Of a stretch of DNA of 64,000 nt, positions 40,392 to 47,823 are shown piece after piece. The notes under the pieces are model-generated. The model had not been told where the DNA came from. It did not search any database and saw only the letters and a program-made list of their open reading frames with translations. Source of the DNA: DASSFZ01 sp035283185 (GTDB lineage Bacteria > Chloroflexota > Anaerolineae > Fen-1058); assembly GCA_035283185.1 (NCBI GenBank), contig DATEUJ010000226.1, positions 62,001-126,000 of the forward strand, in the 5' to 3' direction. Both the position numbers and the translations under genes were made by a program. The stretch's first letter is position 1. Each line of letters begins with the position of its first letter.

Positions 40392-42521
40392 ATGCGACTC
40401 GGCATTGACATCGGCGGCACGTTCACCGATTTTGTCTTGCTCGACGATGCGACAGGTCAGATCACCACTTACAAGTGCCTGACCACGCCGCGCGATCCGT
40501 CGGATGCCATCGAGGAGGGCATTCGCGGACTGGCGAAGGAGGTTCCGGGCTATGTCGATGGGTTGGAGGAGATCATCCACGGCACGACGCTGGTCATCAA
40601 CTGCATCATTGAGCGCAAAGGGGCGCACACTGGGCTGATCACGACGCAGGGCTTCCGTGACGTGCTCGAACTGGGGCGCGAAATCCGTTATGCTCCCTAC
40701 GATGTCTTCGCCGAATTTCCTGAGCCGCTGGTGCCCCGCCGGCGGCGCTTGGAGGTGAACGAGCGCGTCCGCGCGGACGGGAGCGTGCTCAAGCCGCTCG
40801 ACGACGAAGACGCGCGGCAGCAGGTGCGTTCTCTGAAAAGCATGGGCGTGGAGTCCGTCGCCATCTGCCTGCTCAACTCTTTCGAGAACCCTGCGCACGA
40901 GATCGCTCTCAAGCGCATCATCGCCGAGGAGTTTCCGTCGACCTCGATCTCCATCTCGTACGAGGTCTTGCCGCAAATTCGGGAATACGAGCGCACCAGC
41001 ACCACCGTCGTTAACGCCTACGTCAAGCCGCTCACCGAAAAATACCTGAGACGGCTGTACGACCGGCTAGCCGCGCTGGGCTTTCACGGGCGGCTGTTCA
41101 TCATGCTTTCCAGCGGCGGCGTCACTTCCGCCGAAACCGCCGCCGAGTTCCCCGTGCGCATCATCGAATCCGGGCCGACGGCGGCGGTCATCGCGGGCGA
41201 GTATTTCAGCCGTTTGTTCAAAAGCCCCGAGATGTTCTGCTTCGACATGGGCGGTACCACGGCCAAATCCTGTTTGATACAAAATGGTGTCGCCGGGGTT
41301 GTGCCCACGTTCGAGGTCGGACGCGTGCAGCGCTTCATGAAGGGCAGCGGCCTCACCATTCAGGTTCCGGTGGTGGATCTGATGGAGATCGGCGCGGGCG
41401 GCGGAAGCATCGCCCGCATGAGCCGGCGGGGCACGCTGCAGGTCGGGCCGGAGAGCGCGGGCGCCGAGCCGGGGCCGATCTGCTATGGGCGAGGCGGCGC
41501 CGAGCCGACCGTCACCGACGCCGATCTGCTGTTGGGCTACCTCGACGCGGACTACTTCCTTGGCGGCGCGATGAAGTTGGATGTTGAGGCCGCGCGGCGC
41601 GGCATCGAGGAACGGGTCGCGAAGCCGTTGGGCGTGTCGTTTCTTCAAGCCGTGTGGGGCATCCACGATTTGATCAACGAGACGATGGCCGCTGCCGCAA
41701 AGACGCACATCGCCGAGCGCGGCGGCAATCCGAAGGTCGTCACCGTCGCGGCGTTCGGCGGAGCAGGACCGGTTCATGCCTACGGCCTCGCGCGCAAACT
41801 GGGCGCACCGCGCGTGATCGTTCCGCCCAATGCCGGTGTGGGGTCGGCGCTGGGCTTCTTCACTGCGCCGCGTGCGTTCGATCTGGTGCGCAGCCACAAA
41901 GCGCCCGTGTTCACGGCGGATTTTGCGGAGATCGAGAGACTGTTCCGCGAGATGGAATCCGAGGGCGAGCGTACGCTGCAGACCTCACGGGTCTCCGAGA
42001 CCCGTGAGGTCTCGATACACTTCTCGCGTTCGGTGGACGCCCGCTTCATCGGCCAGGGGTCCGAGACCAACCTGCCGATCCCCGAACACGATTTTACGAC
42101 GCTCGAACCGGCGGAGGTGCGCCGCCGGTTCGACGAAGTTTACACGCGCCTCTATGGGCGCACGTACCCCGAGTCGCCGGTTGAGTTCGTCAACTTTCGC
42201 GTGCGCGCCAGTTTGCCGATGCGCCTGCTCGAATTGCCACGACTGCCCGATCGAAGTGGCCGCATTCAGGATGCGATCAAAGGCGAGCGGCGCGCGTTCT
42301 CCGGCCTCGCCCGCGACTTCATTCCCTTCACCGTGTACGACCGTTACAAGTTGTTCCCCGGCGCGGCCTTTCCCGGCCCGGCCATCGTCGAGGAACGCGA
42401 GTCAACGGTGGTCGTCGGCGAGGATGCGACGGTCACGGTGGATGAGTTTGGGTTCTTGTGGGTTGAGATGCCAGGTGATCCACGAAGGTACACGAAGGAT
42501 CACGAAGGTATCTTAGCCTAA
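40392..42521 (+). CDS. HyuA-type hydantoinase/oxoprolinase/carboxylase subunit A
   Basis: 709 residues. ASKHA-type ATPase: GIDIGGTFTDFVLLD at the N-terminus, HGTTLVINCIIERKGA, FDMGGTTAKSCLI and a glycine-rich IGAGGGSIA. Family members hydrolyse ATP in hydantoinases, 5-oxoprolinases and in acetone or acetophenone carboxylases. With subunit B next door and aromatic genes around, carboxylation or hydrolysis of a cyclic or keto intermediate is possible; the substrate is unknown. Residues about 530-540 derive from a palindromic repeat and the last residues (RRYTKDHEGILA) from CACGAAGG repeats. Confidence 0.83.
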   Translation: MRLGIDIGGTFTDFVLLDDATGQITTYKCLTTPRDPSDAIEEGIRGLAKEVPGYVDGLEEIIHGTTLVINCIIERKGAHTGLITTQGFRDVLELGREIRYAPYDVFAEFPEPLVPRRRRLEVNERVRADGSVLKPLDDEDARQQVRSLKSMGVESVAICLLNSFENPAHEIALKRIIAEEFPSTSISISYEVLPQIREYERTSTTVVNAYVKPLTEKYLRRLYDRLAALGFHGRLFIMLSSGGVTSAETAAEFPVRIIESGPTAAVIAGEYFSRLFKSPEMFCFDMGGTTAKSCLIQNGVAGVVPTFEVGRVQRFMKGSGLTIQVPVVDLMEIGAGGGSIARMSRRGTLQVGPESAGAEPGPICYGRGGAEPTVTDADLLLGYLDADYFLGGAMKLDVEAARRGIEERVAKPLGVSFLQAVWGIHDLINETMAAAAKTHIAERGGNPKVVTVAAFGGAGPVHAYGLARKLGAPRVIVPPNAGVGSALGFFTAPRAFDLVRSHKAPVFTADFAEIERLFREMESEGERTLQTSRVSETREVSIHFSRSVDARFIGQGSETNLPIPEHDFTTLEPAEVRRRFDEVYTRLYGRTYPESPVEFVNFRVRASLPMRLLELPRLPDRSGRIQDAIKGERRAFSGLARDFIPFTVYDRYKLFPGAAFPGPAIVEERESTVVVGEDATVTVDEFGFLWVEMPGDPRRYTKDHEGILA
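41981..42011. repeat. Perfect 31-base palindromic repeat in frame in hyuA
   Basis: GACCTCACGGGTCTC and its exact reverse complement separated by a single C. Translated as part of LQTSRVSETREVS. Confidence 0.82.
42478..42511. repeat. Family I CACGAAGG repeat at the hyuA 3' end
   Basis: CCACGAAGGTACACGAAGG and a third CACGAAGG, read in frame at the C-terminus. Confidence 0.7.
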
Positions 42522-42536
42522 ATTTCGCACCTGCTC

Positions 42537-42559
42537 CCGCCGGATGATCCATCCGGCGG
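42537..42559 (+). other. Perfect 10-bp hairpin between hyuA and hyuB
   Basis: CCGCCGGATG-ATC-CATCCGGCGG. Strong hairpin without a T-run, so attenuator, RNA stabiliser or repeat remnant rather than a normal terminator. Confidence 0.6.
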
Positions 42560-42665
42560 CCGGGGGCGGCGGATGGATCACCCGAAGGGGCCGCGAGCGC
42601 CCTGATAAACTTGGCCACGGGTGCGGAAAACGGGCTTAGTCTGCCTTCGTGGAAGGATTTGAGTA

Positions 42666-44354
42666 ATGCGGAAGTTCGACCCGGTCACGCTCGAAATCCT
42701 GTGGCGGCGCCTGATCTCGATTGTGGACGAGGCTGATGCGGCTGTAGCCCGCACGGCTTTTTCCAGCTTGCTCCGCGACGCGCATGACTACACTTGCATG
42801 TTCACCGACCGTCAGGGCCGCGAGCTGGCGCAGGGCACGTTCGCCACGCCGGGACAGTCGGGCGCGATGGCGCTGGGGGTTAAGAAACTGGTGCGACAGC
42901 TCCCCGCGGATTCCTTCCACCCGGGCGACGTGTACATCACCAACGACCCATGGGCGCTGGCCGGGCACTTGAACGACGTCTGTGTAATCAGCCCCGTTTT
43001 CCATCACGACTGCCTAACCGCGTTCACGGCCTGCGTCCTGCACCACTCCGACATCGGCGGGCGGGTGGCCTCGGATAACCACGACGTGTTCGAGGAAGGG
43101 TTGTTCATCCCACTGGTGAAACTCTACGATCGCGGCGTCCTGAACGAGGCCGTGCTCGAGATGATCCGGTGGAATGTGCGCACGCCAGAGCAGGTGATCG
43201 GCGACGTCCGCTCGCAGATTGCCGCCAATCATGTGTGCGCGGAGCAGGTGGGCCGGATGCTGGCGGAATACCATCTGGACGGGCTGGACGATTTGGCCGA
43301 CGAGATCATCGCTCGCAGTGAGCAGAGCATCCGCGCCTCGATTGCCAAAGTCGCTCCCGGCATCTACCGTGTCGAGGGCGTGATCGAGCAAATGGAGGGC
43401 CGCGCCGATCTGGTCATCCAATGCGCGGTCGAGGTTGCCGGAAGCGACATCACGGTGGATTTGGCAGGTTCCTCGCCGCAAGTGGACTGGGGTGGGAACG
43501 TGGTCTACAACTTCACGTACGCATACGTCCACATGGCGATCAAGAGTATCTTCGATCCCGACATTCCGAACAACGACGGCAGCGCCGCGCCGATCCATTT
43601 GAAAGCGCCCGAAGGAACGGTCGTCAACTGCCGTTTCCCGGCGGCGGTCGCGGCGCGCATGCAGATCGGCCACTTTATGACCGAGATCATCTACCGCGCG
43701 CTGGCGCAGGCTTTACCGAACAGAGTGACCGCCGGAAGCGGCGGCACGCCGGCGACGATGCAAGTTTTCTACGGGCGGCGCCACAGCGGGCAACCATTTC
43801 ATGCGGTATTGATTCGCGGCGGGGGCATGGGGGCCGGCGGCCTTCGCGATGGAGAAGGTTGTTTCATCTTCCCGGCCAACGGAGCCAACACGCCCGTGGA
43901 GATTCTCGAAAGTGATTCGCCGCTGATTGTGGAACGGCGCGAGCTATTGCCGGACTCGGGCGGGCCGGGCAGACAACGCGGCGGCCTCGGTCGTCGGGAG
44001 GTCTTCTGTGTACCGAACGACGAGCGCGCGCCTCAAGCGCCCGTGAACCTCGGCATCCAATCCGGGCGCTTCCGCCTGCCACCGGATGGCCTGTTCGGCG
44101 GCCAGCCGGGGGCGAGAGCACGATTCCTCGTCAACGGCCAGCCCGGCAACCCATACGGCCTGACGCGCCTCCGGCCGGGCGATGTCGTGATCATGGACGC
44201 GGCAGGAGGCGGTGGCTACGGCGATCCGAGGGAGCGCGATCGCGCATCGCTGCTGCGTGATGTGCGAGATGGCAAGGTCTCGCGCGAGAGCGCGCTGCAA
44301 GACTACGGCGTTGAAGTGACGGACGCGATGTTGGACGCACTACGCAATACGTGA
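42666..44354 (+). CDS. HyuB-type hydantoinase/carboxylase subunit B
   Basis: 562 residues. Family start KFDPVTLEILWRRLISIVDE, AQGTFATPGQSGAM, NDPWALAGHLNDVCV and the metal-site-like HHSDIGGRV. Near the C-terminus PDSGGPGRQRGGLGRREVF and MDAAGGGGYGDPRERD are standard HyuB features. Functions as a complex with the upstream HyuA. Its stop precedes the thioesterase start by 44 bases. Confidence 0.87.
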   Translation: MRKFDPVTLEILWRRLISIVDEADAAVARTAFSSLLRDAHDYTCMFTDRQGRELAQGTFATPGQSGAMALGVKKLVRQLPADSFHPGDVYITNDPWALAGHLNDVCVISPVFHHDCLTAFTACVLHHSDIGGRVASDNHDVFEEGLFIPLVKLYDRGVLNEAVLEMIRWNVRTPEQVIGDVRSQIAANHVCAEQVGRMLAEYHLDGLDDLADEIIARSEQSIRASIAKVAPGIYRVEGVIEQMEGRADLVIQCAVEVAGSDITVDLAGSSPQVDWGGNVVYNFTYAYVHMAIKSIFDPDIPNNDGSAAPIHLKAPEGTVVNCRFPAAVAARMQIGHFMTEIIYRALAQALPNRVTAGSGGTPATMQVFYGRRHSGQPFHAVLIRGGGMGAGGLRDGEGCFIFPANGANTPVEILESDSPLIVERRELLPDSGGPGRQRGGLGRREVFCVPNDERAPQAPVNLGIQSGRFRLPPDGLFGGQPGARARFLVNGQPGNPYGLTRLRPGDVVIMDAAGGGGYGDPRERDRASLLRDVRDGKVSRESALQDYGVEVTDAMLDALRNT

Positions 44355-44398
44355 TATGGATGCGTATTTCGTGTTGCGTACTGCGTAGCGAGAACGCG

Positions 44399-44860
44399 AT
44401 GACAGAGCTATTCAAGTTCTTTACTCCGGTGCGGGTGCGGTTCAACGAGACGGACTTGCAGGGTCACGTCAACTTCGGCCACTATCTGTTTTACTTCGAC
44501 ATCGGCGTGACGGATTACCTGCGAGCGATCGGCTATTCCTACGAGCGGATGTCCGCCGAAGGCGTCGACATGGTGTACGCTGAGTCTCGGTCGCGCTACC
44601 TGTCGCCGGCTTATTTCGACGAGACGCTGAATATCCATACGCGCATCGGGCGCATCGGCAATTCGAGCATGCGTTTCGACTTTCAGGTGATCGAAGCAAG
44701 TAGTGGCCGCCGCGTGGCCGAGGGGGAGATTACCGTCGTGATGATCGAGCGCGACACGAGCAAGAAGATGCGTGTGCCTGAAGCCCTGCGCGAGGCCATC
44801 GCTCGATACGAAGAAGTCAAGCCTGAAGTGACGACTTCAGGCGTCAGGCAAGACGACTGA
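44399..44860 (+). CDS. Hot-dog acyl-CoA thioesterase, 4-hydroxybenzoyl-CoA thioesterase-like
   Basis: 153 residues. FNETDLQGHVNFGHYLFYFD carries the catalytic Asp and the GHVN-x-(N/G)HY signature of this family, followed by ARSRYLSPAYFDETL-like strands. It hydrolyses an acyl- or aroyl-CoA and may relieve CoA trapping. The C-terminal residues (KPEVTTSGVRQ) are encoded by a 9-bp hairpin repeat and look extrinsic. Confidence 0.82.
   Translation: MTELFKFFTPVRVRFNETDLQGHVNFGHYLFYFDIGVTDYLRAIGYSYERMSAEGVDMVYAESRSRYLSPAYFDETLNIHTRIGRIGNSSMRFDFQVIEASSGRRVAEGEITVVMIERDTSKKMRVPEALREAIARYEEVKPEVTTSGVRQDD
44821..44842. repeat. Palindromic repeat in the thioesterase 3' end
   Basis: GCCTGAAGT-GACG-ACTTCAGGC; perfect 9-bp arms, read in frame. 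Confidence 0.7.
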
Positions 44861-44892
44861 CGTCGTCACTACGAAGGATTTTGGGGGATAAG

Positions 44893-45948
44893 ATGAAAGC
44901 AGCCATCTTTCACGGAGCGCACCAGCCGCTCACCATCGAGGACATTCCGACGCCCGAGCCGAAGGCGGGCGAGATTCTGGTGAAGGTGGCCGGATGCGGC
45001 GTATGCCATACCGACCTTCACTATATTGACCACGACGTGCCGACGTTCAAAAAGCCGCCGCTGGTGCTGGGGCACGAGACTTCCGGTACGGTGGCGGCAG
45101 TTGGCCCCCCCTTGGATTCCCCCCCGTCAACGACGGGGGGGAGCAAGGGGGGGTGGAAGGAAGGCGATCGCTTGCTGCTGCCTGCCGTGTACGGGTGCGG
45201 CCATTGCCGTATGTGCCGCACGGGGCGCGAGAACATCTGCGACAACATGGTGATGTTCGGCAGCCACGTGGACGGTGCTTACGCCGAGTACATCGTCTCG
45301 CCGGCCAAGGATGCCATCCCGCTGCCACCGGAGATTCCGCTCGTCGAGGGCGCGATCATTGCCGACGCGACGACGACGCCCTTTCACGCCGTCGTCAATC
45401 GCGGGCGCGTTCAACCCGGCGACGCCGTCGTCGTCATTGGATGCGGCGGCATCGGCTTGAACTGCGTGCAGATTGCGGCGGCGGTCGGCGGGCAGGTGAT
45501 CGCGGTGGACATCGCCGACCACAAGCTGGAGTGGGCGCGCAAGCTGGGCGCAAAGGCGACGGTCAATCCCAAGGCCGTCGAGAGGCTGGACAAGGAACTG
45601 CGCAAACTGACGGGCGGCGGCGCGGACATCGCGTTCGAGTGCATCGGCAACCCTATCACGCAGGAGCAAGCGTTTAACTCGGTGCGCGCCGGCGGGCGGT
45701 TCGTCGTCGTCGGCTCGTCGGACAAGCCGATGACGCTCAACACCGGAAAGGTCATGTTCCGTGAGATTGAGATCATCGGCTCGCTCGGCTGTCGCGCCGT
45801 GGACTATCCGCGCGTGCTCGAATTGGCGCGGCAGGGAAAGATCAGGGTAGCCGAGCTGGTGACGGCGAAATTCCGGCTCGATCAGATCAACGATGCGCTC
45901 GACACGCTGCGGCGCGGCGAGGGGATTCGATCGGTCATCGTGCCTTAG
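44893..45948 (+). CDS. had: Zinc-dependent alcohol dehydrogenase, 6-hydroxycyclohex-1-ene-1-carbonyl-CoA dehydrogenase (Had)-like
   Basis: 351 residues. Catalytic zinc site VAGCGVCHTDLHYIDHDVP, then VLGHETSG; structural zinc site YGCGHCRMCRTGRENICDN; NAD loop VIGCGGIGLNCVQIAA; substrate region YHAVVNRG-like PFHAVVNRG. The N-terminal half resembles Had, which oxidises the hydroxy intermediate between the dienoyl-CoA hydratase and Oah steps. Being 34 kb from oah weakens the assignment, but the aromatic context supports it. Residues about 71-87 are a translated GC-rich repeat inserted between the catalytic domain strands. Confidence 0.75.
   Translation: MKAAIFHGAHQPLTIEDIPTPEPKAGEILVKVAGCGVCHTDLHYIDHDVPTFKKPPLVLGHETSGTVAAVGPPLDSPPSTTGGSKGGWKEGDRLLLPAVYGCGHCRMCRTGRENICDNMVMFGSHVDGAYAEYIVSPAKDAIPLPPEIPLVEGAIIADATTTPFHAVVNRGRVQPGDAVVVIGCGGIGLNCVQIAAAVGGQVIAVDIADHKLEWARKLGAKATVNPKAVERLDKELRKLTGGGADIAFECIGNPITQEQAFNSVRAGGRFVVVGSSDKPMTLNTGKVMFREIEIIGSLGCRAVDYPRVLELARQGKIRVAELVTAKFRLDQINDALDTLRRGEGIRSVIVP
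45104..45153. repeat. Family H C-run/G-run palindrome in frame in the dehydrogenase gene
   Basis: CCCCCCCTTGGATTCCCCCC, then GTCAACGAC, then GGGGGGGAGCAAGGGGGGG. Read as PPLDSPPSTTGGSKGG. Confidence 0.85.
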
Positions 45949-45951
45949 AGA

Positions 45952-46078
45952 CAGTTATTAGTAATCAGTAATCAGTGATCAGTAATCAGTGATCAGTATG
46001 TCAGTGAACAGTGACCACTGACGACGGATGACTGACGACTGATGACTGATGATTGATCACTGTTTACTGATCACTGAC
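45952..46078. repeat. Family A head-to-head heptamer array
   Basis: CAGTAATCAGTGATCAGTAA units, then GACTGATGACTGATGATTGA and CACTGTTTACTGATCACTG units. Confidence 0.84.
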
Positions 46079-46092
46079 ACAGGGGTTCGCCT

Positions 46093-46965
46093 TTGCTCAT
46101 TGACTTTCACATTCACGTCTCACGACCGGAGCACGAGCTCCCGTGGGTTCTGGAGTTCATCGCGCAGCAGTATCAAGACGGCGACTTGTGGGCGCTGGCC
46201 GAACAGATTCTGACGCCGGCGGGACTTCGGCCATTCTTGCAGGAGAACGGCATCGACTGGGCAGTGGCGCTATCCGAGGTCAATCCGATTACGACGGGCG
46301 TGACGACGAACGAGTGGGTAGCCGATCTGTGCGCGCGGGCCAACGCGCTGTCCGACCCGGCGACTGGCCCACGCGGGCGCCTGATCCCATTCGCCAGCAT
46401 CAACCCGTTCATGGTCAACGACCTGGGCGCAGAGCTGGAGCGGTTGGTCAAGCAGTTTGGCTTTCGCGGATTCAAGGTATATCCGGTGTACCAGCATCAT
46501 TACGTGAACGACACGCGGATGTATCCGCTGTATGCGGCGGCGCAAGAGCTCGGCGTGCCGATGCTGGTGCACACCGGCTCGTCGGTATTCAAGGGCGCGC
46601 GCATCAAGTACGGCGACCCACTTCATCTCGACGACGTGGCGATCGACTTTCCCGGCCTCACGATCCTGATGGCACATTCCGGCCGGCCCTTCTGGTACGA
46701 GCAGGCATTCTGGATGGCGCGCCAGCACGAAAACGTGTACCTGGAAGTCTCCGGCCTGCCCGGCAAGAAACTGCTGGAGTACTTCCCGGACCTGGAGCGC
46801 CTGGCGGACAAGGTGGTATACGGCTCGGACTGGCCGGGCAATCCTTACCTGCGAAAGAACGTCGAAGCGATTGAAGCGCTGCCTTTGAGGGACGAGACGA
46901 AGGAGAAGATTCTGTGGAAGAACGCGGCAAGAGTTTTGGGCGTGGAAGTGCGAGGTGGCGAATAG
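46093..46965 (+). CDS. Amidohydrolase-family TIM-barrel metal hydrolase
   Basis: 290 residues, amidohydrolase-2 group. First-strand metal ligands in DFHIHVSRPE, GFRGFKVYPVYQHHYVND, LVHTGSS, MAHSGRP and the catalytic Asp in VYGSDWPGNPY. Family members hydrolyse lactones or decarboxylate aromatic acids. The start codon appears to be TTG at 46093, seven bases after AGGGG, since no ATG lies close upstream. The substrate is unknown; hydrolysis or decarboxylation in the aromatic pathway is possible. Confidence 0.83.
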   Translation: MLIDFHIHVSRPEHELPWVLEFIAQQYQDGDLWALAEQILTPAGLRPFLQENGIDWAVALSEVNPITTGVTTNEWVADLCARANALSDPATGPRGRLIPFASINPFMVNDLGAELERLVKQFGFRGFKVYPVYQHHYVNDTRMYPLYAAAQELGVPMLVHTGSSVFKGARIKYGDPLHLDDVAIDFPGLTILMAHSGRPFWYEQAFWMARQHENVYLEVSGLPGKKLLEYFPDLERLADKVVYGSDWPGNPYLRKNVEAIEALPLRDETKEKILWKNAARVLGVEVRGGE

Positions 46966-47048
46966 CGGGTGGCAGATGGCCGGTAGCCGACGGCGAATGG
47001 CGGGCGAGAACTGATGCGCGATAAGCGATATGCCATACGCGATATGCT
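46964..47048. repeat. Family B-type array
   Basis: AGCGGGTGGCAGATGGCCGG, later GCGATAAGCGATATGCCATAC units, ending at the 3' end of the convergent Uma2-like gene. Confidence 0.65.
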
Positions 47049-47643
47049 ATTCCGCGAAGACGTCGTCCACGGCGACCTCGAAGCCGGCCAGGACTGTCGA
47101 GCGGGCAGCTTGGCCGGGACCGAATTTGCCGATCAGCACGTAGGTCGTTCCCTCGAGGACCAGCACTTCAATGGTGCGAGCGCGGTAATCGACGATCCAG
47201 TACTCGGGGACACCACCCTTGCGGTAGGCTTCGAACGTCTCGCCCCGGTCGTAAGGCCAGTTGCTCGGCGAGAGGACTTCGACAACCAGATCGGGTGCGC
47301 CTTCGATGGTGTCCTCACCGATGAGGTCGCGCCGCTCTTTGCGAATGAAAAGGATGTCGGGTTGAACGGGGACGGGTTGACCGGGAAGCCGCACGCCGAC
47401 AGGAGATGCCAGCACTAACCCCAAATCATGACTGTCTGCATAGCTTCGCATGCGCGCACTCAGATACGTAACCGTGTTCTGGTGCAAGATGGTCGGTGGT
47501 GGGGTCATGTGGAGCACTCCGTTCAGAACTTCGTAGCGGAAGCCATCATCCGGCAGGCGCAGCCAGTCCTCGTATGTCCACTGGCCCTGCTCGGGCGGCC
47601 ATTGGCGCGTCGGTTGAGGTGATGGGGAAACATGGGTAGACAT
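47047..47643 (-). CDS. Uma2/DUF820-family endonuclease-like protein
   Basis: 198 residues with the PD-(D/E)XK-like core: Glu in RYEVLNGVLHM, PDILFIRKER, APDLVVEVLSPSN, and GVPEYWIVDYRARTIEV. Start at 47643 behind AGGAG. This family is abundant in Cyanobacteria and Chloroflexota and its role is unproven. The only minus-strand gene inside the right half of the window. Confidence 0.85.
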   Translation of the reverse strand: MSTHVSPSPQPTRQWPPEQGQWTYEDWLRLPDDGFRYEVLNGVLHMTPPPTILHQNTVTYLSARMRSYADSHDLGLVLASPVGVRLPGQPVPVQPDILFIRKERRDLIGEDTIEGAPDLVVEVLSPSNWPYDRGETFEAYRKGGVPEYWIVDYRARTIEVLVLEGTTYVLIGKFGPGQAARSTVLAGFEVAVDDVFAE

Positions 47644-47696
47644 AGGTGAAACTCCTTTGACTCGACGACCGGATTGTAGCACGTTTGTAGGGGAAT

Positions 47697-47812
47697 CGAC
47701 AACTGGCGGACGACAGATGGCAGATGGTAGATAGCAGATAGCATATCGTCTATCGCTCATCGAGCTTGGCAACCGATATGCGATAAGCCATAGCCGATAA
47801 GCAATGAGCGGA
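47697..47812. repeat. Family B-type array
   Basis: CAGATGGCAGATGGTAGATAG, then ATCGTCTATCGCTCATCG and GATATGCGATAAGCCATAGC units, upstream of iorA copy 2. Confidence 0.75.
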
Positions 47813-47823
47813 AAGGTGGCCAC

